A stretch of DNA of 64,000 bases. Source: Elusimicrobia bacterium GWA2_69_24 (GTDB taxonomy: Bacteria; Elusimicrobiota; Elusimicrobia; UBA1565). Positions 54,585 to 64,000 of the stretch are shown in pieces. The position numbers and the translations under genes were made by a program. Position 1 is the first letter of the stretch, and every line of letters starts with the position of its first letter. The notes under the pieces are model-generated. The model saw only the letters and a list, made by a program, of their open reading frames with translations, did no database searches and was not told the DNA's origin. Location of the stretch: positions 1 to 64,000 of the forward strand of contig MGTY01000095.1 in assembly GCA_001799695.1 (NCBI GenBank), in the 5' to 3' direction.

Positions 54585-57500
54585 TCAGTTCCTCTTCCTC
54601 TCCGTGGGCAGGTTCATGACCGCCGTGCTCCCTTCGCCGCGCCGGCTCCGGAACTCCAGCGAGCCTCCCAAGGCCGTCGCGATGCGCCGGGCGATCGCGA
54701 TGCCCAGGCCGACGCCGCCGGTCTTCGTCGAGAAGAACGGGCGCCCGACGTCCTTCAGATGCTCCGGGGCCACGCCGGCGCCCGTGTCGGAGACGATGAT
54801 CCGGACCGAGCCGCGCTCCTGGTCGGGCCGCGCGGACACGGTCAGGGTGCCCCCCGCCTCCATGGCTTCGATCGCGTTCATCAGCAGCTGCTGCACGGCC
54901 TCCTTCAGGCGCCCCGAGTCCCCGCGCACGCGCGGCAGGCCCTCGGCGACCTCGGCGACGACCCGGATCCCCTTCTGCGCGCAGCGCCGCTCGACGTCGG
55001 CGAGCGCGGGGGTCAGCCATTGCGCGGCGCCCAGGCTCTCGGGCTTCAGGTTGAGCGGCCGCGTGAAGTCCACGAGCTGCTCCAGCCGCTCCTGCAGGGT
55101 CCCGATGGCGCGCAGTATCGCCTCCATCGCGGACCGTTCCTTGGTCCCCACCCAGAGGCCGGAGAGGCGGTCCTCGGCCAGGCTCCGGATGATGCCCAGC
55201 GGGTTGCGCACCTGATGGGCCACGCCGAAGACCAGGTCGTTGAGCTCGGTCTCGAACGCCTCCTGCGGCAGGCGTCCGGCCGGGCCTTCCGGCTTCATCG
55301 ACGCGAGCAGACGGTCCCGGAGCTCCTTCAGCTCCGAGCGCCGCTTGGCCAGTTCTTCCTCGGCCCCGGCGGCCTTCTTCTCGCTCGCCGCGAGCGCCCG
55401 TTCCCGGACCTTCAGTGATTCCTCCATCGCCCGGCGGCGGCTCTCGATCTCCGCCTCCGCCTTCTCCAACCGCTCCCGCAGGCGTTTATCCGAACCCCGC
55501 AGCAGTTCCTCGACTTCCTCGCGCTTCTGGCTGAGCTCCGCTTCCTTCACGGTGAAGGAAGCCTGGACGCGCTTCTCGACGGAAGCCTCCCGTGAGCGGA
55601 GTTCCTCTTCCCGCGCCTGGAGCTTCCGCCGCTCCGCCTCCAGCGACTCGGTGCGCAGGCGGACCGTCTCCTCCACCTGCTCCCGCGACCGCTCTTCCAG
55701 CTCCTCGCGGCGCCGTTGGAACTCGACTTCCAGCGCCGCACGTTCGGAGCCAATCTTTTTAGCATTTTCCGCTTTCAATTCCGAGCCTTTTTCCAGCATT
55801 TTCGCGGAATTCTCCCTTTCCAGCTCCTGGCGCCGACGAGCCGCCTCCTTCTCCAGCGCGCTCCGGGCCTCCTGCAGGAGGTCCCGCTCCCCCGCCAGAC
55901 GCTCCTGGAAGTCCGCTTCCAGCGCCGCCTGGCGCTCCTTGAACTGCGCTTCCAGCGCCGCCTCGCGCTCGCGCACCCCGGCATCGAGCCGCTCCGCGTG
56001 CTCGCGGAACTCCTCGGCTTTCTGCTCGGTCTGCCGGCGGATCTCGGCATCCTTGGCCTTGAGGACCCGGTCGGACCGGAGCCGCTCCTCGCGCTGGATG
56101 GCCGCCCGGAGGTCGGCCTCCTTGCGCAGGAAATCCTCCTCCAGCGCCTTCCGCTCGTCCTCCAGCCGCTCCTCGCGCCTGGCCAGTTCCTGGCGCAGGA
56201 CCGCATGCATGTCCTCAGAGGATTTCTGCAGCTCCGCCCGCTGGCTCTCCTGGGTCTCGGCCACCTGCTTGAGGAGTTCCTCTTCCCGGCGCATCCAGAG
56301 CCGCTCCAGCTCCGACTCCTTGGCCAGGTACTCCTTCTGGAGGACCTTCTCCCGGTCGCGGAACTTGCCTTCCAGCTCCGCGCGTTTGGATTCCAGCGCG
56401 GTCTGGCTCCGGACCAGTTCCTCCCTCTCGGCCGCCACGGACAGCCGGAGCTCGTCGATCTCGACCTGCCGCTCCGCCTCGTGCTTGGCGGCCTCGGCGC
56501 GCAGGACGACCTCTTTCTTGGCGAAGTCCTCGCGGAGCTCGCCTGCGAGCTCCTTCAGGCGCTTGCGGGACTCCTCCTGCTGCGCCTCCAGGTCGCCCTT
56601 GGCCTTGGCCCAATCCTGGCGCAGAGCCTCGCGCTCCGCCTCCAGACGCGAGTCGGCCTCGGCCTCGCGCTGCTCCATCGCCTTGCGCAAGCCCGTCTCC
56701 CGCTCGGCCGCCGCGGCCTGGAGATGCTTCTCCCGGTCCCGGTACTCCGACACGAGCTGGCCTTTGAGGTGCTCGAGCTCCCGGAGCTTGCGCGACACTC
56801 CGGCTTCCCGCTCCGCGTGCTCCCGGGCCAGGGCTTCGGCGCGCGCCTGGAAGGACTCCTCCAGCTCCTCCAGCCGCGTCCCCCGCTCCGCCTCGAACGC
56901 CGCGCGCAAGGACTCCAGGTCGCGGGCCCCCTGCTCGACCTCGGCCTCCTTCCCGGCCACGGCGTCCTTGGCCGCCTCGGCCGCGGACTTGATCTCTCCC
57001 TCCCGCCGGGCGACCTCCCCGCGCAGGACCTCCTCCTTGGTCTGGAAAGCCCGCTCCAGCTGGATCTCCCGGTCGCGGAGGCTGCGCTCGACCTGCAGCT
57101 TGGCCGTCTCCAGCTCCGCCGCCCGCTGGGCGGTCTGGGTCTCCAGCCGCTCGCGGACCCCGACCAGTTCCGTCTCCTTCTGGCGGATCGCGGTCTCCAG
57201 CTTGCCGCGCCGTTCCGCGAACTCCGCCTCGAGCATCGCGCGGCGGTGCTCCAGCTCCTCGCGCAGGGCTTGCCGCTCGACCTGGGTCTTGGCGGCGGCG
57301 TCCGCCTCGCGCTTGGAGAGCGCGGAGTTGAGACGCGCTTCGCGCGCCTCCTGCGTCCGCTCGAGTTCCGTCTCCTTCTCGCGGATCTGCTGCTCCAGCG
57401 TGAGCCGGGAATCCTCCAAGGCCTTCTCCCGCTTGGCCAGTTCGCCCTCGCGCGTCGCGACGGCGGCGCGCAGCACGGCCGCCCTTTCCTCGAAGTCGGC

Positions 57501-60500
57501 GGCGAGCTGGGCCTCCCGCTCCTGCAGGGAGAGCCGCGACTGCACCTTCGCGGCCTCCGCCTCCTTCTCGCGCTGGGCGGCGCGCGCCTCGACGCGCTCC
57601 TTCTCCTGCGCCAGTTCCGACTCGCGCCGCCGCAGCCCCGCTTCCGACTCCGCGGACCGGGAGGCCGCCTCGGCGTCGAGCATCGCGGCGCGCCGTTCGA
57701 GGTCCTCCTGCATGGCCTTGCGCTCCGCCTGCACACGGGCCGCGGACTCCGCCTCCCGCTTGCGCGCCGCGCCCTCCGCCTGCTCCAGGCGCTCCTTGAA
57801 GGTCTCCTGCAGTTCGGTCTCCGCGGCGAGGAACTTCTCCTCGAGGGAGACGCGCAGCGCCTCCGCGGCCCTCTGCTTGACCGCGAGATCGGCCTGCAAG
57901 GAGGCGGCTTCGCGTCCCTGGACTTCCTTTTCCTGGGCGAGGCGGCGGCGTTCCTCGGCGAGCGCGGTCTTCAACGCCGCTTCTCTGGCGGCGTACTCGG
58001 CTTCCATGGACGCCCGGCCCTTGCCGAACTCGCGCTCCAGCCGCTCCTGGCGGGCCTCGAAGGCCTTCAGCCGTTCGGCTTCCGACGTCTGGGACTTCTC
58101 CTCAAGGGAAGCGCGCAGGGCCTCCAGGGACTTCTGCTTGGCCGAAAAGTCCGCCTGCAGGGACGCGGCCTCGCGCCCCTGCGCCTCTTTCTCCAGCGCG
58201 AGGCGGCGGCGCTCCTCGGCGAGAACGGCCCGGAGCTCCGCCTCCTTCGAGGCGAAGGCCGCTTCCACGTCCTCGCGGCGCTGGGTGAACTCGCGCTCCA
58301 GCGCGATCTCGCGCTCCTTGCGCGTCTTCTCGGATTCGGCGGCCGCCTTCTCCAGTTCACGCCGCTGCGATTCGGCTTCCTGGATGAAGCCGGCCCGTTC
58401 CCGCTCCAGCGCCTCCTCGCGGCTGCGCAGGACGAGCTCGGCTTCGTGCTGACGGACCTCCAGCGCCCGCTCGCCCTCCCGAAAATCCTCCTCGAGCTGT
58501 ATCTTGCGCCGCTCCAGGCGGTCCATCGCCTGGTCGCGCTCCTTCTTGGCCGCGGTCTCCCGCTTGCGGTGGTCGGACTCCAGCTCCGCGAGACGGTGGG
58601 CGTACGCGTTCTCGAGCTCCGTCTCGTGGTCCTGGCTCTGGCTCTGCACGGCCAGGCGGAGCGTCTCCAGTTCCCGCTGCTTGGCCTCGAACTCGGTCTG
58701 CAGGGCGGCGCGCTGACTCTCTGTGAGGCCGGAGAGCTTGCGCTTGGAGTCCTCCTCCCAGCGGGCCTCCCGCTCGGCCAGCCGCTCGGTGAAGTCCTTC
58801 AGCTCCTTGGCCAGCCGCTCGTCGGCCTCGCGCTTGAGCTGGTCCTGCTTCTGCTCCCACTCGGTCTTGAGCTCGGTCTCCAGATGGAGGTAGTTCTGGT
58901 GGACGGACTCCTCCCGCTGGCGGTAGAGGGCGTCCAGCGCGGCCCGCTCCTGCGAGCTGCGCGTCTGGAGCTCCGTCGAGAGCTGGGCTTCCCGCGCGCG
59001 CAGCTCCTCCTTGAGGACGTCCTCCTTCTTCTTGAACTCGGCCTCCAGCGCGGCGCGCCGCTGGGCCAGCTCCGCCATCCGGGCCGCGAGGTCCGCGGAA
59101 TGGGTCTCCATGGCGGCCTGATGCTCCGCCTGCTGGCGGTCCCGCTCCTTGGCCATCATGCGGCGCTGCTGGTCCACCCAGGCGTCGTTCTGCCGCTGGA
59201 GCTCGTCGCGGGCGTGGGTGAGCCGCGCCTCGTAATCCGCCTCCAGCTTCTTGCGCTCGTCCTGACTGCGCGACTCCTGCTGGGAGACGGTCTGCCGCAG
59301 TTCTCCCTGCAGGCGGTCGGTCTCGTACTGCAGCCGGGCCCGGTAGTTCTCCCGTTCCGTGGCGACCTGGGCCAGCAGTTCGGCCTCCCGCTCCTTCCAC
59401 TGCTTGTCGAGAGCCCCTTCCCGGTCCAGGTGCGCTCGCTCCAGGCGCGCCTCCTTGGCCAAGAGCTCCTTCTGCAGCTGGGACCGGAGCTTCTCCGCCT
59501 CCAGCGCCCGGCGCTCGTCCTCCTCGCGCAGGGCCGTCCGCTCGGACTCCAGCCGCGCGGCGAGCTTGAGCTCGGCTTCCTCCTCCCACTGCCGCACGCG
59601 GCGCTGGAGGGCGTCCTCCTTCTCGGCCAGCGAGCGCTTCGCCCGCTCCTCCGCCTCCTCACGCTGGAGTTGGGCCTTGTGCGCCCAGTCCTCCTTCAGC
59701 TGCTGCTCCAGGCTCAGATAGTTTCCGTGCAGGGTCTCCTCGCGCCCGCGGTAGAGCTCGTCGAGCGCCTGCCGTTCCCGGGCCAGGGTCTGCTGCTGGT
59801 CCTCCACGAAGCGCTTCTCCTTGATGCGCCACTCCGAACCGAGTTCCTCCTCCCGCTTGCGGTGCCAGGCTTCCAGCGCCTCCCGGCGCTTGGCCAACTC
59901 GGCTTCCCGGCCGGCCGATTCGGAGTTCAGCGCCTCGAGATGCGCGGCGGCCTCGGACTTGAGCTGGTCGCGCTCCCGCGCGATCATGCGGCGGTGCCGC
60001 TCCAGCCACTCCTCCTGCTCCTTCTCCACGGTGGCGAGATGCGCGCGCTTCCAAGCCTCGAAGCGGACCTCGAGCTCGCCCTGCAGGCGGGTCGTCTCCT
60101 GGCTGAGGCGCGCCTGATAGTTGTCGCGCTCGGCGGAGACCTGGGCGTGCAGCTCGGCCTCCCGCTCCTGCCACTGCTGGTCGAGAGCCCCTTCCCGGTC
60201 CAGATGCGCCCGCTCCAGGCGCGCCTCCTTGGCCAGGAACTCCTTCTGCAGTTGGGAGCGGAGCTTCTCCGCCTCCAGGGCGCGGCGCTCACCCTCCTCG
60301 CGCAGGGCCGTCCGCTCGGACTCCAGCCGCGCGGCGAGCTTGAATTCGGACTCCTCCTCCCACTGCCGCACGCGGCGCTGGAGGTCGTCTTCGGCCGCCT
60401 TCATGGCGGTCTTGAGCTTCTCGGCGGCCTCCTCCTGCTGGAGCTGGGCCCGGTGCGCCCAATCGGCCTTGAGCTGCTTCTCCAGGCTCAGGTAGTTCCC

Positions 60501-63164
60501 GTGCAGGGTCTCCTCGCGGCCGCGGTAGAGCTGGTCGAGGGCGGTCCGTTCCCGGGTCAGGGTCTCCTGCTGTTCCGCGACGAAGCGTTTCTCCTTGACG
60601 CGCCACTCCTCGGCGAGTTCGGCTTCGCGCCGTCGGTGCTGATCCTCCACCGCCTCGCGGCGCTTGGCCAGCTCGGCCTCCCGGCCGGCGGACTCGCCGT
60701 TGAGCGTCTGCAGGTGCGCCGCGGCCTCGGCCTTCTGCTGCTCGCTTTCCCGCGCCAGCATCCGGCGATGGCGCTCCAGCCACTCCTCCTTCTCCTTCTC
60801 CACGGCGGCGACGTGCGAAACCTTCCAGGCCTCGAAGCGGGCGTCCAGCCGGGCTTCGGCATGGGCGAGGTCTTCCTTGTGCGTCCGGCGTTCGGACTCC
60901 ACCTGGGCGTCGCGCTCCTGGATGGCCTCGGCGAAGCGCTGGGCCTGCGCCTCCAGGGCCTTCTGATGCTGGTCCAGATAGCCTTCTTCTTTCCGGGTCC
61001 AGAGCGACTGGAGAGAGCTCTCCATCTCCAGATACTTCGCCTCGCGCTGGGCCTCGCGCTCCTGCTGTCCCTCGATGAGGGCCAGACGCTCGCCCTCGAC
61101 CTTGCGCTCGCGCGCCTGGAACTCCTCCCAGACCGCCTGCTTCTCGGCCAGGAGGCGCGCGCACTCCTCCTTCAGCCGGACGACCTCGAGGTCCAGCTCG
61201 GAGAGCCGCTTCTCGCGTTCGAGGAGCTCCCCCTGCTGGACCTCCTTGAGCTTGCGCGTCTCGGCCTTCCACTCGGCGGCGCGGCGTTCGTGCTCCGCCT
61301 CCAAGTGGCGGGCCTGCTGCAGCAGATGGGTGCGGGAGGCTTCCTTGAACTCCCGCAGCTCCGCGTCGCGGCGCTCGCGCAGCTCCAACTCGCGGCGCTC
61401 GTACGCCGTCTTGAGCTCGGATTCGACGCGCGCATAGTCCTGCTTGAGCTTCTCGGACCGCGCGAACAGCTCCGCTTCCTCGCGCTGGCGCCGCAGGTCG
61501 AACTCCTCCTTCATCCGGGACAGCTCGACCTTGGCCGCGGAGCGTTCCTGCTCCAAGGCCAGTTCGTAGCGCCGCACGAGTTCCGCCTCGCGCTGGAACC
61601 ACTGCTTGTCGAGGTTCTTCTCCTTAAGGATGCAGTCGGCGATCACCGTCTGCTTCCAGGCCTTGAACTGCTCCTCGGCCACCTGCTGATTGCGCTCGGT
61701 CTCCGCGACCTTGGCCGCGAAGGCCTGGTCCACGGCCCGGGAGCGGGCCGCGAATTCCGCCTGGAGCGAGGCGCGTTCGGCGGCGACCGCACCCTCGTGC
61801 TCCTCCAGGAGCTCCACCTTGCGCCGGGTCCACTCATCGCGCAGGGAGTTCTCCTTCGCGAGCACCCCTTCCTGCAGCTCGATGTGGCGGGCCTGGAAGG
61901 ATTCCTCCAGGGCCTTCTCCCTCGCCTGCAGCTTGTTGACGCCTTCGGCGGACCGCGCGTTGAACTCGGCTTCCAGCGACATGCGCAGGCGCTCGGCCTC
62001 CCTCTCCACGGCGCTCTCGCGCTGGTCCAGCTCGCGGCAGCGGGACCGGTATTCCTCCTCCAGGGCCTTGGCGCGGCCGCGCGCCTGCTCGGCGGCGGCG
62101 GACTTCTCCTTTTCCAGCTCGGCCTCGAAGCGCTGCAGGGACTGCGCTTCCTGCCGGACCTGCCGGTCGCGGAGCTCGCCCTCCAGGGCGGCGTAGCGGG
62201 TCTCGACTTCGGCCACGCGGGTCTGGAAGGCCTCCTCCAGCTCCCGGCGGCGCGTCTCCAACAGGGTCTCGATCTCAGCGGAGCGGTCGGCGAGGGCGCG
62301 GGCGCGCTCCGAGAACTGCTTCTCGACGGCGCGGTCCAGCTTCTCGCGGGCCTCCTTGGTGCGGGACCAGAGCCCGTTCTCCAGCTCGGCCCAGGCGGCC
62401 TGCAGCTCGGCCTCGCGCTTGTTGTACTTCTCCTGGAGCGACAGCTCCTTGGCGCGGTACTCCTTGACCAGCGACTCCTCGCGGCGCTGAGCCTTGAGCT
62501 CGCCTTCCTGGGCGGTCGCGGCCAGGACGCGCTGGAACTCCTCGTTCTTGCGCTTGAGTTCGAGGAGCTCGCGCTCCTTCATCTCCAGTTCGGCCTCACG
62601 GTTCTTGAGGGTGTTGAGGATCTCCTCGTCGCGCTTCTGGCGCAGGCGCAGGACCAGCTCCTGGTCCTTCTGGTAGCGGGCGGCGAGCTCGGCCTTCTCG
62701 CGCTGCGCGCTCATGAGCTGGGCGTCGCGCTCCTCCAAGGCCCGGCGCAGCTGCCGCCGCTCCCCCTCCTTCGACTGCAGGCTCTCGCGCCACTGCTGGA
62801 CCTGGGCGGTCAGGGCGGCCAGCTCCTCCTCGGTGCGGCGGCGTTCGCCCTCCACGCGATGCCGCTCCTCTTCCCGGACCTCCAGGCGGATGCGGTCCCG
62901 CCAGCGCTCCGTGCTCCCCTCCTGCTTGCGCCGTTCCTCCTCCCAGTTCTTCGCCTCCGTCTGCCAAGTCTCGACCTGCTTGCGGAGCTCGACGTTCTCC
63001 TGCGCGACGAGCTGTTCCTTGTTCTTGGATTCCTGGAGAGTGCCCTTGAGGCGGACGTTGAGATCCTGGAGGTCGCGGATCGTGGCCACGGCCCCCCGGA
63101 TCGCAAGTCTAGCCGCCTCTAAGTCGGTGATCTCTTTGAATTGTTCTTCATCCCACGGATTCAT
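54585..63164 (-). CDS. Giant coiled-coil histidine kinase (2,859 aa)
   Basis: Continuous ORF; ~2,500+ residues of Glu/Arg/Lys/Ala/Leu coiled coil, C-terminal HisKA 'LVFGVAHQVRNPLGIIRSLAED' and HATPase 'VQQLLMNAIEAM', 'DTGAGVAPEHLKD', 'GLGIAIARRIATALGG'. Confidence 0.9.
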   Translation of the reverse strand: MNPWDEEQFKEITDLEAARLAIRGAVATIRDLQDLNVRLKGTLQESKNKEQLVAQENVELRKQVETWQTEAKNWEEERRKQEGSTERWRDRIRLEVREEERHRVEGERRRTEEELAALTAQVQQWRESLQSKEGERRQLRRALEERDAQLMSAQREKAELAARYQKDQELVLRLRQKRDEEILNTLKNREAELEMKERELLELKRKNEEFQRVLAATAQEGELKAQRREESLVKEYRAKELSLQEKYNKREAELQAAWAELENGLWSRTKEAREKLDRAVEKQFSERARALADRSAEIETLLETRRRELEEAFQTRVAEVETRYAALEGELRDRQVRQEAQSLQRFEAELEKEKSAAAEQARGRAKALEEEYRSRCRELDQRESAVEREAERLRMSLEAEFNARSAEGVNKLQAREKALEESFQARHIELQEGVLAKENSLRDEWTRRKVELLEEHEGAVAAERASLQAEFAARSRAVDQAFAAKVAETERNQQVAEEQFKAWKQTVIADCILKEKNLDKQWFQREAELVRRYELALEQERSAAKVELSRMKEEFDLRRQREEAELFARSEKLKQDYARVESELKTAYERRELELRERRDAELREFKEASRTHLLQQARHLEAEHERRAAEWKAETRKLKEVQQGELLEREKRLSELDLEVVRLKEECARLLAEKQAVWEEFQARERKVEGERLALIEGQQEREAQREAKYLEMESSLQSLWTRKEEGYLDQHQKALEAQAQRFAEAIQERDAQVESERRTHKEDLAHAEARLDARFEAWKVSHVAAVEKEKEEWLERHRRMLARESEQQKAEAAAHLQTLNGESAGREAELAKRREAVEDQHRRREAELAEEWRVKEKRFVAEQQETLTRERTALDQLYRGREETLHGNYLSLEKQLKADWAHRAQLQQEEAAEKLKTAMKAAEDDLQRRVRQWEEESEFKLAARLESERTALREEGERRALEAEKLRSQLQKEFLAKEARLERAHLDREGALDQQWQEREAELHAQVSAERDNYQARLSQETTRLQGELEVRFEAWKRAHLATVEKEQEEWLERHRRMIARERDQLKSEAAAHLEALNSESAGREAELAKRREALEAWHRKREEELGSEWRIKEKRFVEDQQQTLARERQALDELYRGREETLHGNYLSLEQQLKEDWAHKAQLQREEAEERAKRSLAEKEDALQRRVRQWEEEAELKLAARLESERTALREEDERRALEAEKLRSQLQKELLAKEARLERAHLDREGALDKQWKEREAELLAQVATERENYRARLQYETDRLQGELRQTVSQQESRSQDERKKLEADYEARLTHARDELQRQNDAWVDQQRRMMAKERDRQQAEHQAAMETHSADLAARMAELAQRRAALEAEFKKKEDVLKEELRAREAQLSTELQTRSSQERAALDALYRQREESVHQNYLHLETELKTEWEQKQDQLKREADERLAKELKDFTERLAEREARWEEDSKRKLSGLTESQRAALQTEFEAKQRELETLRLAVQSQSQDHETELENAYAHRLAELESDHRKRETAAKKERDQAMDRLERRKIQLEEDFREGERALEVRQHEAELVLRSREEALERERAGFIQEAESQRRELEKAAAESEKTRKEREIALEREFTQRREDVEAAFASKEAELRAVLAEERRRLALEKEAQGREAASLQADFSAKQKSLEALRASLEEKSQTSEAERLKAFEARQERLEREFGKGRASMEAEYAAREAALKTALAEERRRLAQEKEVQGREAASLQADLAVKQRAAEALRVSLEEKFLAAETELQETFKERLEQAEGAARKREAESAARVQAERKAMQEDLERRAAMLDAEAASRSAESEAGLRRRESELAQEKERVEARAAQREKEAEAAKVQSRLSLQEREAQLAADFEERAAVLRAAVATREGELAKREKALEDSRLTLEQQIREKETELERTQEAREARLNSALSKREADAAAKTQVERQALREELEHRRAMLEAEFAERRGKLETAIRQKETELVGVRERLETQTAQRAAELETAKLQVERSLRDREIQLERAFQTKEEVLRGEVARREGEIKSAAEAAKDAVAGKEAEVEQGARDLESLRAAFEAERGTRLEELEESFQARAEALAREHAEREAGVSRKLRELEHLKGQLVSEYRDREKHLQAAAAERETGLRKAMEQREAEADSRLEAEREALRQDWAKAKGDLEAQQEESRKRLKELAGELREDFAKKEVVLRAEAAKHEAERQVEIDELRLSVAAEREELVRSQTALESKRAELEGKFRDREKVLQKEYLAKESELERLWMRREEELLKQVAETQESQRAELQKSSEDMHAVLRQELARREERLEDERKALEEDFLRKEADLRAAIQREERLRSDRVLKAKDAEIRRQTEQKAEEFREHAERLDAGVREREAALEAQFKERQAALEADFQERLAGERDLLQEARSALEKEAARRRQELERENSAKMLEKGSELKAENAKKIGSERAALEVEFQRRREELEERSREQVEETVRLRTESLEAERRKLQAREEELRSREASVEKRVQASFTVKEAELSQKREEVEELLRGSDKRLRERLEKAEAEIESRRRAMEESLKVRERALAASEKKAAGAEEELAKRRSELKELRDRLLASMKPEGPAGRLPQEAFETELNDLVFGVAHQVRNPLGIIRSLAEDRLSGLWVGTKERSAMEAILRAIGTLQERLEQLVDFTRPLNLKPESLGAAQWLTPALADVERRCAQKGIRVVAEVAEGLPRVRGDSGRLKEAVQQLLMNAIEAMEAGGTLTVSARPDQERGSVRIIVSDTGAGVAPEHLKDVGRPFFSTKTGGVGLGIAIARRIATALGGSLEFRSRRGEGSTAVMNLPTERKRN

Positions 63165-63357
63165 ATGTCACGCCTCCAGGCACTCTCTCAAGCCCCCCAC
63201 GATGGGGCGCACGGCTCTCCAAGAACGGCTCCGCTCCGACGACGACGCTGGGAATCGACATGCCGCGGCCGCAAGGGCCGCTCTCGGCGAGGACCGCACC
63301 CTGGGATGATATAGGGAAAAGATTGCGGATTCTTTAACGGAATCGGGGCCCGGGAGG

Positions 63358-63999
63358 CTAGGTGCCGGAGCGTTCCGCGGGAAAGTGGACGTTCACGGTG
63401 GTGCCCCGGCCGGGCTGGGTCTCGAAGGCCATCGTGGCGCCGTGTTCGGCCAGCACGCGCTTGGCGAGGTAGATGCCGAGGCCGGTGCCGTCCTCCTTCG
63501 TGGTGAAGAAGGGAGCGTCGATCTTGGCCCGCACCTCCGCGGACATGCCGACCCCGGTGTCCGATATCTCGAGCCGCACGCCGCCGTTGTCCGGAGCGCT
63601 GCGGACCCGCAGGCTTCCCCCCCGGGGCATGGCCTCGATGGCGTTCACCACCAGGTTGTGCAGGACGGCGCGGATCTGCTGGTCGTCGATGAGGAGGCTG
63701 CGCACCTCGCTCAATTCCACCACCAGTTCGATGCGCCGCTTCTGGCAGGTCTTTTCCACGAGGCGGAGCACGGTCTGGACCACGGCATTGATGGAGCCCT
63801 CGCGCATCTGGGACTTCCCCAGCTTCGCGAAGTCCAGGAGGGCCCGGATGGACAGGGCCGCGTAGCGGGCGTTGCGCAGGATCATCTCCAGGCTGTCCTT
63901 GAGCTTGTCGCCCGGGGACAGGAACTGCAGCGCGAATTCCGAGGAGCTGGAGATCACGTGGAGCGGGGTGCGCATCTCGTGGGCGAAGGCGGTCGCCAT
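63358..63999 (-). CDS. Histidine kinase C-terminal part (may extend beyond window)
   Basis: 'FAHEMRTPLHVISSSSEFALQFL', 'LHNLVVNAIEAMPRGG', 'DTGVGMS', 'GTGLGIYLAKRVLAEHGA'. Confidence 0.88.
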   Translation of the reverse strand: MATAFAHEMRTPLHVISSSSEFALQFLSPGDKLKDSLEMILRNARYAALSIRALLDFAKLGKSQMREGSINAVVQTVLRLVEKTCQKRRIELVVELSEVRSLLIDDQQIRAVLHNLVVNAIEAMPRGGSLRVRSAPDNGGVRLEISDTGVGMSAEVRAKIDAPFFTTKEDGTGLGIYLAKRVLAEHGATMAFETQPGRGTTVNVHFPAERSGT

Positions 64000-64000
64000 G

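Noticed and set aside
55716-63122. 2,468-aa plus-strand ORF opposite the giant kinase
   Set aside because: Shadow ORF: GAG/AAG/CGC-rich coiled-coil codons give stop-free antisense; Leu/Glu/Arg-rich with no domain, while the minus-strand frame ends in clear HisKA/HATPase motifs.

Overview
GC-rich bacterial chromosome window. The signal-peptide/Ala-Pro-Val leader style suggests Elusimicrobiota or a related lineage, but that is an inference only. Core genes include a glycosyltransferase/SpoIID cluster, tRNA-Lys(CTT), tRNA-Leu(TAG), tRNA-Asn(GTT), tig-clpP-lon (no clpX), an ABC transporter, PPK2, a LonB-like protease, an operon of a beta-barrel, FeoB and a DtxR-FeoA regulator, a DegP-like protease, glgB-treZ-GH57, hflK-hflC, a DusB-like enzyme, a PilT-like ATPase, an MFS transporter and a DUF502 protein. 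The most notable signals are: (1) a 2,859-codon histidine kinase whose N-terminal ~2,500 residues are almost pure coiled coil with internal segmental duplications, in a tight operon with a receiver-TM-beta-propeller protein, a LysM protein and an outer-membrane-barrel-like protein; (2) a tRNA-Asn-associated island with three att-like repeats, carrying an ATGA-coupled SirB1/transglutaminase-like, mini-RHS and ACP-like triad; (3) a 162-bp near-perfect palindrome flanked by TTA that interrupts a second repeat element, whose uninterrupted copy lies at 40.8 kb; (4) signal-peptide plus low-complexity leaders on normally cytosolic ATP-dependent enzymes (PPK2, Lon-like) and on an MFS transporter. All calls come from reading the sequence and supplied ORFs; no database search was run.
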